Of a stretch of DNA of 64,000 nt, positions 36,403 through 48,868 are shown piece after piece; position 1 is the first letter of the stretch, and each line of letters starts with the position of its first letter. The translations under genes were made by a program, and so were the position numbers. The DNA is from Bettongia penicillata ogilbyi (taxonomy: Eukaryota > Chordata > Mammalia > Diprotodontia > Potoroidae), in assembly GCA_023548195.1 (NCBI GenBank), contig JAJHZJ010000336.1:4382704-4446703 (forward strand), written 5' to 3'. The notes under the pieces are model-generated. The model saw nothing but the letters and a program-made list of their open reading frames with translations. It searched no databases and had not been told where the DNA came from.

Positions 36403-39400
36403 ATCTCCCTTTTAAAATCCAAGGCCTAAAATGAGGAATAAGTAAGCTTATGGTTCAGGAAAACAAGACAGAACATTTCTAACAAACTTTAATATTACTC
36501 CTGAGAAAAAGACAAATAAACAGGTCATGAAATCTTCCAAGTGATAATATGGATATATGTTAAGCCTCCAATTCTGTTAGAAAAGGATAGGATCCAAATT
36601 AAAATAGGGAAAAGAAAATAATTTGATAGGTTAATTTTAGTCCTTAATGAATATGTCAGTATATTAAAATCAGCAGTTAAACATGACTGATGTTGTTATA
36701 CAGGATATATATCATAACTGCAGTATGGCAAATGAAGATGAAACGTTAATACCATGAGGCAAGTTTGCACATTAGTTATTACAACTCTGACCAATGCCAG
36801 AACAGTTCCACTATATCTGAAGATGATGAGAATGACACAATTATTTTTGTGTTTAAAATAATTGTAGATGGAAATGAAGAAATTTAGATAACTCATCTTA
36901 TAGATCACATTAAGGTTGAGTGGACTTTTTCTTTTACATTAATTCATTCTTTCAGGAATTAGTTAAGGAAAGCTCTTGGGAAGAGAGAAGATACGTAGCT
37001 ATTTTTACTATGCCATCATTATCAAGTTTATTTTCAGTTTAGCCAAGTTAATATTTTCTGAATTTACTCACCTAAGATATCAATCCAATTGTTTTATTAA
37101 GCATATAATTTTAAATATAGTTATTGCATAATAAATATTTTAAAAGTTCTAACAGTGCATTTGAACACTTATGCTTTGTGCTCAGAGTTCTTCAACTGTT
37201 CACACAACAAACGTTTTACTGCACCATAAAAAATACAAGCCGCAAAGATCCCTGGATTATTTTAAGGCATCTGAGAGGTCATTAACACTTTGTAAAGAAC
37301 TGAAATTGAAACTGAAGTCTTAACCAGTAGAAAGTTGTTAAAGGCTATTTTGTTTTCCTCCAAAACTGTGACTTTTTGGAAAGGTAACACTGCAATTTGA
37401 ACACTGGACAGAATCAGGATTTCTTTCTTTTGCATGTGGAGGCTTTACCAAAGTGAAGCTAGAGGCAAATTACTTGACTATTTTATCCCTATTTGTTCCT
37501 TCTGTAAAATGGGGTGTACTGCTCCTATCTGTTCATAAGAATCAATGAATTAAAAACTTGCTGGAAGTCCTTTGATCTCAGTAAAGAAAAGGAGGTAAAT
37601 TCAATGTCTTACTACTGCAACAACACTTCTAGGGTAGAACGCAAATCAGTCAATACTCAAAATAGCCATAGGTGAGATAGATTTCTGCACTATTGCAGTG
37701 TTTGAAAAGATGGCATCATTTCTAAACCAGAGGCAGAGAATTCTGCGTTGGAGTGCTTTAATAAGGTTTTATATTGCATATAAAGCATGCAAGCATAAAC
37801 CGGTGAGATGCCTGCTTGCTGAAAACTACCTTCTCTGTGAAAGCAGGCTGTAATTCTGAACAAGTTTTCAATTTTCCCACTGCTGCTAGGGTAAAACATT
37901 TTAAAGAGTTTAATTTTTTACAATGGATTCAATGACATAGGATTATCTAACAAAGTAATGGCTAATCAATAGAAGGTTTAGTTGTCAGGTGAAACATATA
38001 ACACACTAAAAGGGATTGATTGCCAGACTTCTCCTTATTTACTAGAAGGTATATATTTAAAATGACACAAACTTGTTACTAGGCTGCATTCTTTTAACCT
38101 TGCAAAGAGCTGCTTCAGAAGTCTATTCAGCAACCCTACAGCAAAACAAGATACAGTATAATGAAAATGGGTGAGAGATAGGGGTGGGGGAACCTTACAG
38201 TCAGGAGCAAGAATGTGATGTAGAAAAAGTAAGTGCACAAAGCTACATTTTAGTTAAGCAAGAACTGGTCTTTAAAAATACCACACAGATGCTACCAAAT
38301 CTGGTTTGGTAAATGCAGAGCTATAGTTGATCTCATTCTGTATTGCTTTTAGAGTAAGTTCTTTTAGGACTTGTGCAGCTAGGCACAACAGTCTTTAAAA
38401 AAATGCAGTGTCCAGATTAAGTGTTGAATACAAAACAGAATTAGGTCCATATGGATTTTGACAAGCATAAATGCTATTTCCTATATAATTTATACACAGT
38501 AGCTCAAGCTTCTGTATGAAAATATACTTTTTATGGTCATTGCAACCCAGGAGTTCAATAATATTTTTCCCTACTAAGTCTGTGATTACACAATTTATCA
38601 AAGAATGGTTACACTGAAATAAAAATAAAACAAAAATACCAACCCCCTATATAGTCTTCCTTCCTCCAAGTAATTTTAAGAAAGCTGGTTATTAAATTGC
38701 TTCTTTTGAAGAGTTTTTGTAGCTAGGCACAAATTGCCAGCCATGTTTTTTTTTTTTTTTAAGTTATTAGACTCTAAAGAATAAAGCAGAAGCGGGAAGT
38801 TACATAAACAAATCACTTCATCAGACTTGGGAAGATCATCACTTTTGTCTCACTTAGGAGACCTGCATTAATTACCTTTAAGGTCTTTTACATGGACTAT
38901 TTAAAACAAATGCAATTTATTTATTTATTTCAAATGAGGTGCTTCTGCCAAAGTATTAAATAATGTCTACAAATACAAAAGCATTTTTATAAATAGGTAA
39001 TTAAAATAGATGACTAAAATTAAGTCAAGCTGCAAAACATTACCCAGAATGCACTATGGGTTTTTTTAATAAACATTTCAGGCATTTTTTTCCCTTCTAT
39101 CAGAAGTCCAATGCACTCTAAAAAAAAAAAACCCACAAGTTTTTAAAGAAAAAAAATATAATGAAATAATGCCAAAATCCAAACTAAAGTATTTACAGGA
39201 GAGTCCCTTAAGCATAGTTTGTCATATTGCAATTACACCTTGCTTAGTGCCAAGCCAAAGTCCTTAATATTACCACTAGAGGGAGAAAGTGTTTTAACAC
39301 AAAGCCATGGTAGACAGGATAGGGAATGGGTTTTTCTTGAGCAATTATCATAACAAAGCTCCCTTGGCTGTGTGTACCTTCTAATTACTCAACACAATTA

Positions 39401-39989
39401 AAATGACTAACCTAAAACAAATAGGAAAAGAATCTTCCTGCCTGATATCAAAGACTTCATTAAATTCTTGGAGTTTTTTCATCAATCAAATCAGAAAGAA
39501 GGGAATGCTATCATATCCAAGCACTACAGCTATTAAATGAAGTAAATGCTGCTAGAATGTTTTTTTAAGGAAGAACTGGATTTCTCGCAAAAAAAGAAAT
39601 GTCGTAGTATTTACCCATCTGGATGCTGCTTGAAAACAAATTGTCCTCCAAAGAGCAGAAATACAGTATGTTTTCTTTCAGTTCACTGGCTTAAGAATTT
39701 GACTTTTTTTGTTGTTGTTTTGTTAATACACACTATAATGTCATTTTGTGTGCTGGTGATGTGCTACTTTTCCCTTTTACTCATCCAACTGTGTAAAGCA
39801 GCTATGCCCGCTGCACTGCCATGCTTACACTAGGCTATTTAAACTCATGTAACTTGCTTGTTGCTGCTTCTATGGAGTCATTGCAAGGCACTGATTACTT
39901 GGAACAAGCCAGGATTTAAAATTTTTAATGAGGGTGGGGGGAAAAGAGCAGGGAAAACAACTACTTGCTGTTTCTAAGAGGTTTAAATC
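36403..39989. other. Repeat-poor noncoding DNA
   Basis: About 3.6 kb without a recognised transposable element. A weak CNE candidate lies at 37190-37300. There is a T15 run at 38746-38760 and a short TTTA repeat near 38920-38940. Confidence 0.4.
39043..39060 (+). promoter_or_regulatory. ZNF143/THAP11-like motif
   Basis: 'cccagaatgcactatggg' resembles the ZNF143/THAP11 site, whose centre is CCCAGAATGCA followed by a short G-rich part. It stands alone without other promoter features. Confidence 0.3.
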
Positions 39990-40330
39990 CTTCCTTTTAT
40001 AGGGTCCTGTCATTAACAGAAGATGACAACCAAGTCATTTTTCTTTCTGCTGACAATTGTGACATTTTTCCAGCAGCGTGCAAGGTGTTGAAAACCTGGC
40101 AGCTGTTACCTCCTGGGATGAAGCTACTTTTTTATCCTCCCTTGACAGTTTAACTCAGTGGGTCAGCACCTTTAAAGACTGCAAAGTATCCTTGAAGAGG
40201 ATGGAGGCTTGAATTACTGCTCCCTCCCTAATCAATGTAAACCCTCACTGCAGGTGAACTCTCCATCTATAGAGGTGCACGGGGGAGGAAAATGTAATGC
40301 CCTGAGCCAGATGGTTTTTATCTTGTTTTT
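39990..40330. promoter_or_regulatory. Possible conserved noncoding element E
   Basis: A repeat-free stretch with balanced composition that carries TTGACAG (40142-40148, MEIS/TALE type) and an E-box-like CAGGTG near 40251. CpG retention is weak (near 40076 and 40278), so confidence is lower than for elements A, B, C and G. Confidence 0.35.
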
Positions 40331-42059
40331 AAAGAATAAAGGAACTAGCTAACAAGGGGGACAGCTACTTTGTTAGCATCTTGGCCTCTCTCATGGCTTT
40401 GCATCCCCAGGGTTCCAGCCATACAAGAGAAAGAATACAGAAAAACGTAAACACTTAAAGAAATATAACTAGAGGGCTGGCATCATGCTGCTTTCAAAGA
40501 GTTTAGAGAACTCTGATGAATGCTTTATTTATCACTGCCCACGTTCTCAGGATGGTAAGTGGACACATACACAAAGGGCAGGGGGAGTGGAGGAAGGATT
40601 AGACTGCGGTCACAATTTACTCAATTACAGAGAAAGGCTGAGCTGACAGATCTTATTAGCACTAATACAGAAGCAAAGGAAGAACTAGTATATTTTAAGG
40701 TTATATTTTCATAATGTAACTTGTACTTTAATATATCTTCCCCAGACTTTTTCCCTGCTTATATACAGGATAGAAAACTAAGAAAGCAGTAAATACATTT
40801 TCTTGACTTAACACCTTAAAGGGAAAAAAGTAGAAAGAAAACTTTGGCCACTTCAGATGTCAGTCAAATTGTAATTCATATATTTTTAGAATCAAATGGA
40901 AAGCTAAAGCTTATAAAAGTGAAAGGACATTAACTTTCCACTAAAAGGGTATGTTTTTTCTTTTTCCCTCATTCCCTGCTGTTAGAAATGAAACAAGAAA
41001 TCAAGCAGACAAAATGCCTTGTCTGGATGAAAAAGGCAGTAGTGTCTCTGGGCTACTACTTTCAGTATTCAAATACTTAAGCTAATACTGTCACAGCGGT
41101 AATGGCCTTTTCTCAAGGACCTTCAAAGATTTCAAATAATCTTTGAAAACTGTAAGTTTAGTTTAAAATGGTACTAAATTGGTTACAATGCAACTATGCT
41201 CAGATATTGCAAAAGGGAATGAGAAAACTTTCTTAAAATATGAAAGAAGAGGTTTTGAAATTCTATCAGAATGCTCTAGATCAACAATACCAAGTTAGGG
41301 GCCTGACCTGAAGTACAGCTTACATAATACTAGCCCACAAAGCACCTTTGACACATCTTTCCCCAACAGAGCCTGTCTGTTGAACAAACCAGTAACAGCA
41401 AATGGCACTTCATTATTACTCCATTCAAGAGAGGGAAGGGGGAGTTTAAACAACCCACACTATGCCTTATCTTTAAAAACAAAACAAAACCCACAAAATT
41501 GGGGTAATCAAGTTCAGGGCAGTCCTGGACAGCTGCCCTGTGACCTGTTTATGTTGACCCCTGCTATTCATCACTCATCCCTAAGATTGGAAGGGCATGC
41601 TCCTAGGGAGTGACCACCACAATAGACAGCTACAAGCCAACAGTAATCTGGTTGGAGCAAAAAACCAGATGGCACTGCAATAAATTTACAAATCTACATT
41701 CATGGGGCTGTTAAAACACCCAGGAGCTAAAAGGCTCAGAGAGCCCCAGGAGGATCTCTTACTTTCCTGTTTCTAAAGGCCATTTCTCTTTCAGAGAACA
41801 CTGAGTTCATGCTCTTCATAAAAAGAATAGAGATAAAAACCCTTGACAAAGGAGGGAGGAGGGAAAGGCGTCACGACCTAATTAATCTCTAGTGCTTGGA
41901 TCTTGACACTGAGTGATAGGTATTAGAAAAGTCATTTGGAAAGAGGGTGGGCAAGGAAGTTGTTGAATTAAATGGGGGGAGGAGGGAAAAACTGCTAAAA
42001 AAAAAAGTACAGAAAAAAAAAATTCAGTCCCTTTCAAATACTGCATACAACACAACTTG
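40331..42059. other. Repeat-poor noncoding DNA
   Basis: No transposable element was recognised. A small CpG-containing patch with a CRE-like 'gcgtcacg' lies at about 41868-41875. The 77-residue frame at 41380-41613 matches nothing known to me. Confidence 0.4.
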
Positions 42060-42440
42060 CAACTGTAAAATAATCCAATAACTCATGCATTTATTTTTTA
42101 AATGAATCAGATTAGTCCCATGTGTGACCTGCTGGTCCATCTGTATGTGCTGGACTTAATGGGCACGATTTTCTCTTTTGCTTCAGTTTGAAGTCTGAGA
42201 GAGATAAATTTAGTTTAATTTTCAACAGATCAGCCTATCCATTTTCCAAATGGACCATCTGGACCAGCCTATTAAAATTAATTTATAACTTTGCTGAGTG
42301 AAAATTCGTTTGTTAGCTTAAATAAAGTTGCCAAAACTTTTTTTCTCATGTCATTGTTAACTGACAGTTGTTTCTGTATAATTACAGTGTTCCCATCTCT
42401 AATTTTATCTAACTCAATAAAGTACTTCTATTCAGATCTA
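42060..42440. promoter_or_regulatory. Possible conserved noncoding element F
   Basis: A repeat-free stretch with homeodomain-like TTAAT/ATTAAT cores and a MEIS-type TGACAG at 42362-42367. It also contains a local inverted match between 'ctggtccatctg' (42132-42143) and 'aaatggaccatctggaccag' (42248-42267). Inferred from texture only. Confidence 0.35.
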
Positions 42441-42792
42441 TAGGTTAAACAGCTTTTCACCTTCAAGTGCTCAAGATACAATCTAACTATCTTAACATGA
42501 CTGATACTTAGTTAAAACAAACAACACTTCAAAATTACTACTAAAATCAACCAACTCCAAAATGGCAATTTGTTTACAAAATGGATCTCAGTACTTATTG
42601 AAAAAGAATTTAAATATACAGTAGATAAAAGATATAGATATGACTTTAAGTATATATTCCTGAAATTAACAGTGTGTATATATGTATGTTTGTATCTATA
42701 TATAGACATATTGATATGTAAACTAGAGCCCAGAATAGAATACCTGACAGAATACCATGTCACCATATAAATTGAAATTGCTGTTTCTGAGG

Positions 42793-42902
42793 ATTATATA
42801 ATTTATCAAACCTGACAGACTCAAAATGAAACTAACCTCTTTTTAGTTATGAATGGTGTTTTTTCTCTCCATTTGTGTGAGAGAGACAGACAGACAGAAA
42901 GA
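42793..42902 (+). repeat. Long inverted repeat, left arm
   Basis: This arm aligns with the reverse complement of 43386-43515 over more than 100 bases at roughly four in five identical positions, with a few small indels. Shared blocks include 'cctgacagac', 'gaaactaa', 'tctttttа'-like T-runs, 'ttctctccat' and 'gacagacagacagaaag'. About 480 bases of unrelated sequence separate the arms. Confidence 0.8.
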
Positions 42903-43385
42903 CTTACTTGGAGAGACAGAGACATATAGAGAAGAGACAGATTGAAAGAGAGGGACATTCAAGAAAGTTGGCTATTGATGCCCTTTGGTCATTGTTGGCC
43001 CCCTTGAAAACCATCTTCAGTGGAAGTGTTATATAATGAAAATGAGGTTGACCACCCAGGTGGGTAGGAATCTAAGTTAAAATCACAGAAACTTGCTTTT
43101 GGAAGCAATATATTTGTGTATTCATTTGGTACCAAGGAAAGATGGTACAAAACAGTAGTAACAGAGAGAAAAGCATTTCTTGCCACCGTAGGGATGTTCT
43201 CATGATCATGCTCATTTTTTTCTGCTGTTTTCAGAATTTCTTATTTCTGTAAAAAAAAAAAAGGCACCACAAAACTAAACTTTCATAGGTAAAATGTGCA
43301 TGCCTTTGAAACAAACTGGAAAAGATATGGAGAATCAATGACGTCCCAACACATATATACAATTTAATTTTGTCTTTTTCCATCT

Positions 43386-43515
43386 CTGTCTCTTTCTGTC
43401 TGTCTGTCTCTGTTCTGTCTCTCTGGGAAAAATAAGATGGAGAGAAGAAAAGCACCCATAAGTAAAAAGAAATTAGTTTCCACTTTAGGTCTGTCAGGCT
43501 TGATAAGTTATATAA
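43386..43515 (-). repeat. Long inverted repeat, right arm
   Basis: Reverse complement of the left arm at 42793-42902. The match begins in the 'ctgtctgtctgtctc' tract and extends beyond it through unique sequence to 'tgataagttatataaa' (43501-43516), so it is not merely two simple repeats facing each other. Confidence 0.8.
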
Positions 43516-43690
43516 ATGACTTTTCTTTATAATTAAGCCAAATATTGACTATGCCCAAGAAAAAAAATCAAGTTTTTTTCCTGCACAAGGAATCTTACTT
43601 TCATTATGATTTATTTTATGTAAGAAATTGACTGACATGTACTTGTTCACCACAGATATTGTTAAGTAATTTTTTTAAAAGGCTAGGGAA

Positions 43691-43696
<6 letters not shown>

Positions 43697-43722
<26 letters not shown>
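43697..43722. repeat. (AT)n microsatellite
   Basis: Uninterrupted AT dinucleotides, cruciform-prone. Confidence 0.95.
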
Positions 43723-43726
<4 letters not shown>

Positions 43727-43822
43727 TTATATAAGCATATAGCCAGTCTAAATTCTAAGTACTCACTCCAGAGCAGATAATGGAAAGTTGAGGATTGTTG
43801 CATGTTTTGTTTTGCTACTGGA

Positions 43823-43850
43823 ATGTGTGTGTGTGTGTGTGTGTGTGTGT
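43823..43850. repeat. (GT)n microsatellite
   Basis: About 14 GT units, lying 100 bases from the AT tract. Confidence 0.95.
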
Positions 43851-45224
43851 TTATTTAAAGTTTGACTGAATTTCATACCTGTCTAAGTGAATTCTTCTCT
43901 GGTATTATCTTCCTAGGGGGCTCGTCATTACTACAGTCTTCTCTCTCTGAGGAATTCTGTGAAAGAAAGTAAGCTTTAATTCAGTTCTCATCATCTCCAA
44001 CATCATTCTGTGGGAGGAAACTGAGTAACAACAACTGTCGTTCTTCAAGCTAAAACATTACATATCTGTGTGCTTAATTATTCGTATGTACATATACATA
44101 CATACACACACATGTAAAATTCCATACGTGCAGGGATACACACACACACATTATTAAAAATACAAGTACATGTTGTGGGGTAGTTTTTTTTGGGGGGGTG
44201 CTTCACAAATGTTTTAGGCACTATACAGTGACTAATACATATTATAGGCCAAGCTTATCTCCCTCTAAGGCAGTGGGTGCTAGAAGCAAATTGGTACAAG
44301 TCTAAGTCCATTTGAGCACCACAATCAAAATATTCTCTATTATTCCATTTCAAATGAGTGATTTTCAACTATGCTAGATGATAAGTATGGTTTGTTTGTT
44401 TTTTTAAAAAGTCACTGGCAATTTTAATAGTTGGCTTTATATATTTTTCTAAATCTGAGTCTCAGCAGAGCAGGGATTAGGAAGAAGCAAAAGAGAAAAC
44501 CAGCTAACTAGACACTGGTGGTGGGGGTACTTTTAAATATTTTTAATACATATTTTTATTGTAAGAAAATTTAGCTTTCCGTGGCACAGAAGTATTTATT
44601 TTGTGAAAAGTCAAGTCTTTAGTGTCAAGACCCCAGTGTTATAAGCGAGGTTCAATGCCTCCAGAAAATAGTAACTTACCAGAGGAGCAATTTTCAATCT
44701 TAGCCAAATCATACTGATGCCTTGTTCTGGCTCTTCTGGGCCCTCAAAACTGGGTCTACTTTCTTAGCTCTTTTCCCTATCTTTCCTAGAGGACTTATGC
44801 CAGAAAGTCAATATTAATTACATAATTAATTCATTAATTCAAATATGAATAGGATTGATTTATAAAAACCGTTGGCCTCTGTCATTACCAAATAAAAGAG
44901 ATAACAAAGGGATTTTCATACACTTAGGAAAAAAACATAGCTAAATAAAACTTCCTTTAAAGCAAAGCTCATAAGTAACAACAGTAATACTAAGTTATTC
45001 AGGCTAAGTAAGTTTTGTAAACTAGAAAACAGATAAAATTCCAACAACTTTAGCATCTACATTTATAACACTAAAATTTGAACTATTCTTGTTCTGAGAC
45101 AGTATCATTTGTCCAATTCTAACTGGAAACTATTTTGTTTCCAGAATTGAAAACCAATTGTAATTGTTAAATCACTATGAAAGTTTTCATATAAATTTCA
45201 AATCAAGCATCTGTCCTTATTCTA
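43851..45224. other. Noncoding DNA, nothing recognised
   Basis: Contains short CA/ATAC runs at about 44095-44150 and no assigned transposable element. Confidence 0.4.
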
Positions 45225-45392
45225 CAGCAGAAGTTCTTAACATTTTTTGTCACAGACCCCTTTCTCAGAATACTGTTTTGAAATACATAAAATAAAATAC
45301 ATGGGATCATAAAAGAAGCCATATGCATTGAAAGAGTTATTAAAATATTTTTAATAACAAGGTCATGTATCCTAAGTTAAGAGCCCTTATTT
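45225..45392 (+). mobile_element. Small hAT-like nonautonomous DNA element
   Basis: The left end 'agaagttcttaacatt' and the reverse complement of the right end 'gggctcttaacttagg' share a TTCTTAAC/CTCTTAAC core, giving imperfect terminal inverted repeats about 165 bases apart. No transposase. The class assignment is tentative. Confidence 0.45.
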
Positions 45393-47635
45393 GAAGAGTA
45401 TTTGAGTCCTTAAGGTTGATATAAATCGGACTACATTAGACATGGTTCTCTACAATAGCTCTAGAGATCCATTGCTCCTTTCGGAAGATACAAAACCTTC
45501 TATACTTTACATGGAGGTTAATTTTGTGATATCTAAAATTTATGATGTCCTCAATAAGATGATGGCTCTTAAAAATGTCAAAATTAGAAAAAGAAAAACC
45601 ACATATTATCATAAGCATTGGAAAGAAAACTAAGAACTTTCGAGATTTTTGTTTTTCTCCATATCAAGTGACGGAATGATTAGGGACTACACTTTTAAAA
45701 GGGTAATAAAGATTGCTTATTACTTGTAGAGTGCTAAATGATAAAACTTCCCACAAGTTACAGGTGTACAAAAGGAAAAGTAAAGTTTAGACCTATCATT
45801 TATGAATATATCTTTGAAAAGAATATGCAGTTTAATTTTTAAAAAATCTAGTAAACTAACCTATACGATAAACATTTTTGCTAATTTCTGTAACATTTAA
45901 TTTATTAGCAATTATTTCCAAACCCACAAGCTGTTCCATTATCATTTTTGATCAGGTAATTCAAGCCTGGTTGAATGAATACCAAGTCTTTTGTAATTAC
46001 AAGTTAATAAAGTTTCAGTGTATTGAATACTGTAAAATCCTGTTATAACAAATGGAAATGGCAAGATATTTTGTTTTTAAGGAAATTCAGTTATAATAAA
46101 AACATAGTTAAAAAGCTGTAGGTGCTCAAGATAAAAGAAAATTTATGCCAAGCTTCTCTACACGATGTACACTCTGTTAGGTTTTGGTGGGTAGGAATTA
46201 GTTCCTGTCAAGAAAGACTGGAAGATAACCGAGGTATAAAAGGTAACAAGAGAACAGAAACATTGATGGGATAGCTCAATTAATCCCCCCTACCAGCAAT
46301 GCAAAGAACATACAAGTACTTGTTGTGTAAAGAATAACAATAAAAAGGGGTCAGAGAAAATGATGTTAGAGTTAATTATTTATAATCAAACACTTTTGCT
46401 ATGGTCAACCAACAATACATAAAAATTACATGAAAAACGATGATTTGTAATGCTATTTGACAAGATAAGATTTTATTCCTACATTTTATAGTAGGCAAAA
46501 TTTGGCTATTCTTAAGTCAAAATGCCAAAAGGATACAAAAGTTGACAGCTCATTTTATGGCACTTCACCCAAATAATTATGCTATTTTATCTTACTTCAG
46601 TGAAACTGGGACAGCCTTCTGGAATGGCTCTGGACTCTTCCCACTCTTACCCCTCCCCTTCCCCATTTCCTGGTGGCAAAGAAATAGCAACAAAGCAATG
46701 CAGACATAAAAACTGAAAAGTCAAAAATTGCACCTTATGAGAGAAAACCAATCAATTCCTCCCCAAGAAGGAAAGGAGTCCTTAAATAAGTTTGTTAATG
46801 TCTCCATTACCAAAAGAAGGCCAGGCTTCTCACACAAAAGCAGAGGAATGTATGGAAATGAGAGGGCATTGAAGAAAAAAGAAACAAAAAAAGTGGAAAA
46901 AATAAGAAAGAAAAGAGAGATGGAAATCTGTAATGCTGGCAAATTATTAGTTGCAATAGGTGAGGGTAAGCAGTAGATACTCTGATAGCAGAGGAGAAAT
47001 AAGCCAGTGATAAAAAGAGAAAAGACAGACTAGCTTTGCAATTTGTGAGGGCTAACAACAACTTGCAGAGAAGTACTGTAGTCTTTGAAGGGATGGGACA
47101 TCCCTTAGTGCATGTGGAACACATATATCACCTATATTTCAATACCACCAACCCTGAAATACATAGACCATTTTCACATATTTGCATACACCAAAAAGCC
47201 ACTTATAATTGATCTTGAAGACGTCAACTACCCATAAAAAGTCACCTGAACCCCATCTAAAAAGCCACACCTTAAATGTTTCCATGTATCCCTCTGGAAA
47301 TATGCCAACTAAAACATTTCAGTTAATTTATACGAGATGTGAGGGAAAACAAAGGATCTGTCTTTTATTTGCACCTATGGCACATCACAGTAACTGATTT
47401 TTGAATGATGACCCTGAGAGGTCAAGAAAAGACTAAATTATACTCTATTTAGGAAGGCAACTATATATATATCGTACATTTTAGAAAGATTTCGATATAA
47501 GAATAAAATTTAAAAATTTTAGAATTAAGTTGAAGTAAAAACCTCTATAGTAAACTATACTAGAGGAGTTCTGTGGGACTTCTAAAATGATCGCTTACTT
47601 CAGTAATTTAAATATCTGGTTTCCTTAGTGCAAAT
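45393..47635. other. Repeat-poor noncoding DNA
   Basis: No recognised transposable element, RNA gene or credible coding frame. Purine-rich around 46850-46925. Confidence 0.4.
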
Positions 47636-47649
47636 ACTCTCTCCACTGA

Positions 47650-48020
47650 GGGGCAGCTAGGTGGTGCAGTGGATAGAGCACCAGTGCAGGAGTCAGGACG
47701 ACCTGAGTTCAAATTTCACCTCAGACACTTGACACTCACTAGTTGTGTGACCCTGGGCAAGTCACTTAACCCCAACTGACTCATCCTGGGTCATCTCTAG
47801 TCATCCTGATGAATATCTGGTCCCTGAAGTCAGATGGCTCTGGAGGAGAAGTGAGGCTGGTGACCTGCACAGCTCTCCCTCACTCAAAAAAACAAAAACA
47901 AAAAAACAAACCAAAACACGCCCCCCCCCCCCCCCAAAAAAAAACCCCAACAAAGTCAAGTGCAAGTCATGTCATTATTTCTCTGATGGCATGGTCTTTG
48001 GCAACGAAGGACGAACACAC
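47650..48020 (+). mobile_element. Full-length marsupial tRNA-derived SINE with target duplication
   Basis: It begins 'ggggcagctaggtggtgcag', contains an A-box-like start and a B-box-like 'gagttcaaattt' (47706-47717) for RNA polymerase III, then 'gtgtgaccctgggcaagtca', and ends 'gaaggacgaacacac'. The target duplication is 'actctctccactga' (47636-47649) and 'actctcttcactga' (48021-48034), with one mismatch. This SINE is abundant in marsupials and is the best taxonomic marker in the window. An A-rich expansion with a 15-base C run interrupts its 3' third. Confidence 0.93.
47885..47953. repeat. A-rich and poly-C expansion within the SINE
   Basis: An A-rich run with C interruptions is followed by 15 C (47921-47935) and another A/C-rich run. 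The truncated SINE at 13192-13291 has only a short A-run at the equivalent position. Confidence 0.9.
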
Positions 48021-48034
48021 ACTCTCTTCACTGA

Positions 48035-48816
48035 TGCAGATCCCACCACAATTCTTCAACTTAAGAGATGGTGCTACAAGAACTGTTGAAGTAAAGATAA
48101 AAGGCATCAGTAAAAAGTAATTAAAAGAAGATTACCTGTGGCTGAAAAATCCTACAGTCAATAGCGACTAGCTACTCTGACCTTAACTAGCCTGTTCTCA
48201 GAAGACAGACAGAAAGCCATCATCAGGCCCATTCTCAAAGCTTTTCCAGCTTGGTTCAACTTGCCACAACTCGTACTCTCATATCAGAAACCAGGGTCAC
48301 CTCCAAATTATATTTGAGATAATCAAGGTAACTAACATGTTAGGATTTAAGCACAGTTAAAAAGTTTCTGGAGAAAAAACTGATATAACTAGCTGTACCT
48401 TTCATAAAACAATGTTCCTTTGTTAATCCACTTACTTTCTAGTGTAACAGTATTAACCTGGCAAAGCAACAGAACCAAACATTTCAATTATAACTTTAGA
48501 GTCAACTTAAAACTTTTAATTTGTTCAGGCCTATAATAATGTTAACATTCTTGACACTCTCAAGGTCTCTCTTAAGAACTCTGGGATTATGTGACATGGG
48601 AGACACTGGCACAGGACTTCTAAGCATGGCATGCCCAGATCAGAGAAGGTGCTGAGCAAAGTAGAACTGAAACAACTCAAAAGAAACATGTGATGTGCAA
48701 ATTTAGAGTGTCACCCCAAAGGTTCACATAGACTATTTGTACCTGACCTGTAGTAGAGCATTCTGAGCTTGTATTGTCTGATCAGCCACAGTCAGACACA
48801 CTGAAATTTGATTCTA
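48035..48816. other. Noncoding DNA, nothing recognised
   Basis: No assigned element. Confidence 0.35.
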
Positions 48817-48868
48817 ACATGGTGATGTCATTTTAGTTCTCTTCCAGAACAAAGGGCAACAACCAGTG
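48817..48868 (+). mobile_element. SINE 3'-end fragment
   Basis: 'ggtgatgtcattttagttct' followed by 'agaacaaagggcaacaacca' resembles the terminal part of the same tRNA-derived SINE superfamily. Confidence 0.5.

Noticed and set aside
42880..42945. GACA-rich stretch as a simple microsatellite explaining the inverted repeat
   Set aside because: The arm similarity extends well past this tract into unique sequence (42793-42870 against 43440-43515), so a pair of simple repeats is not enough.
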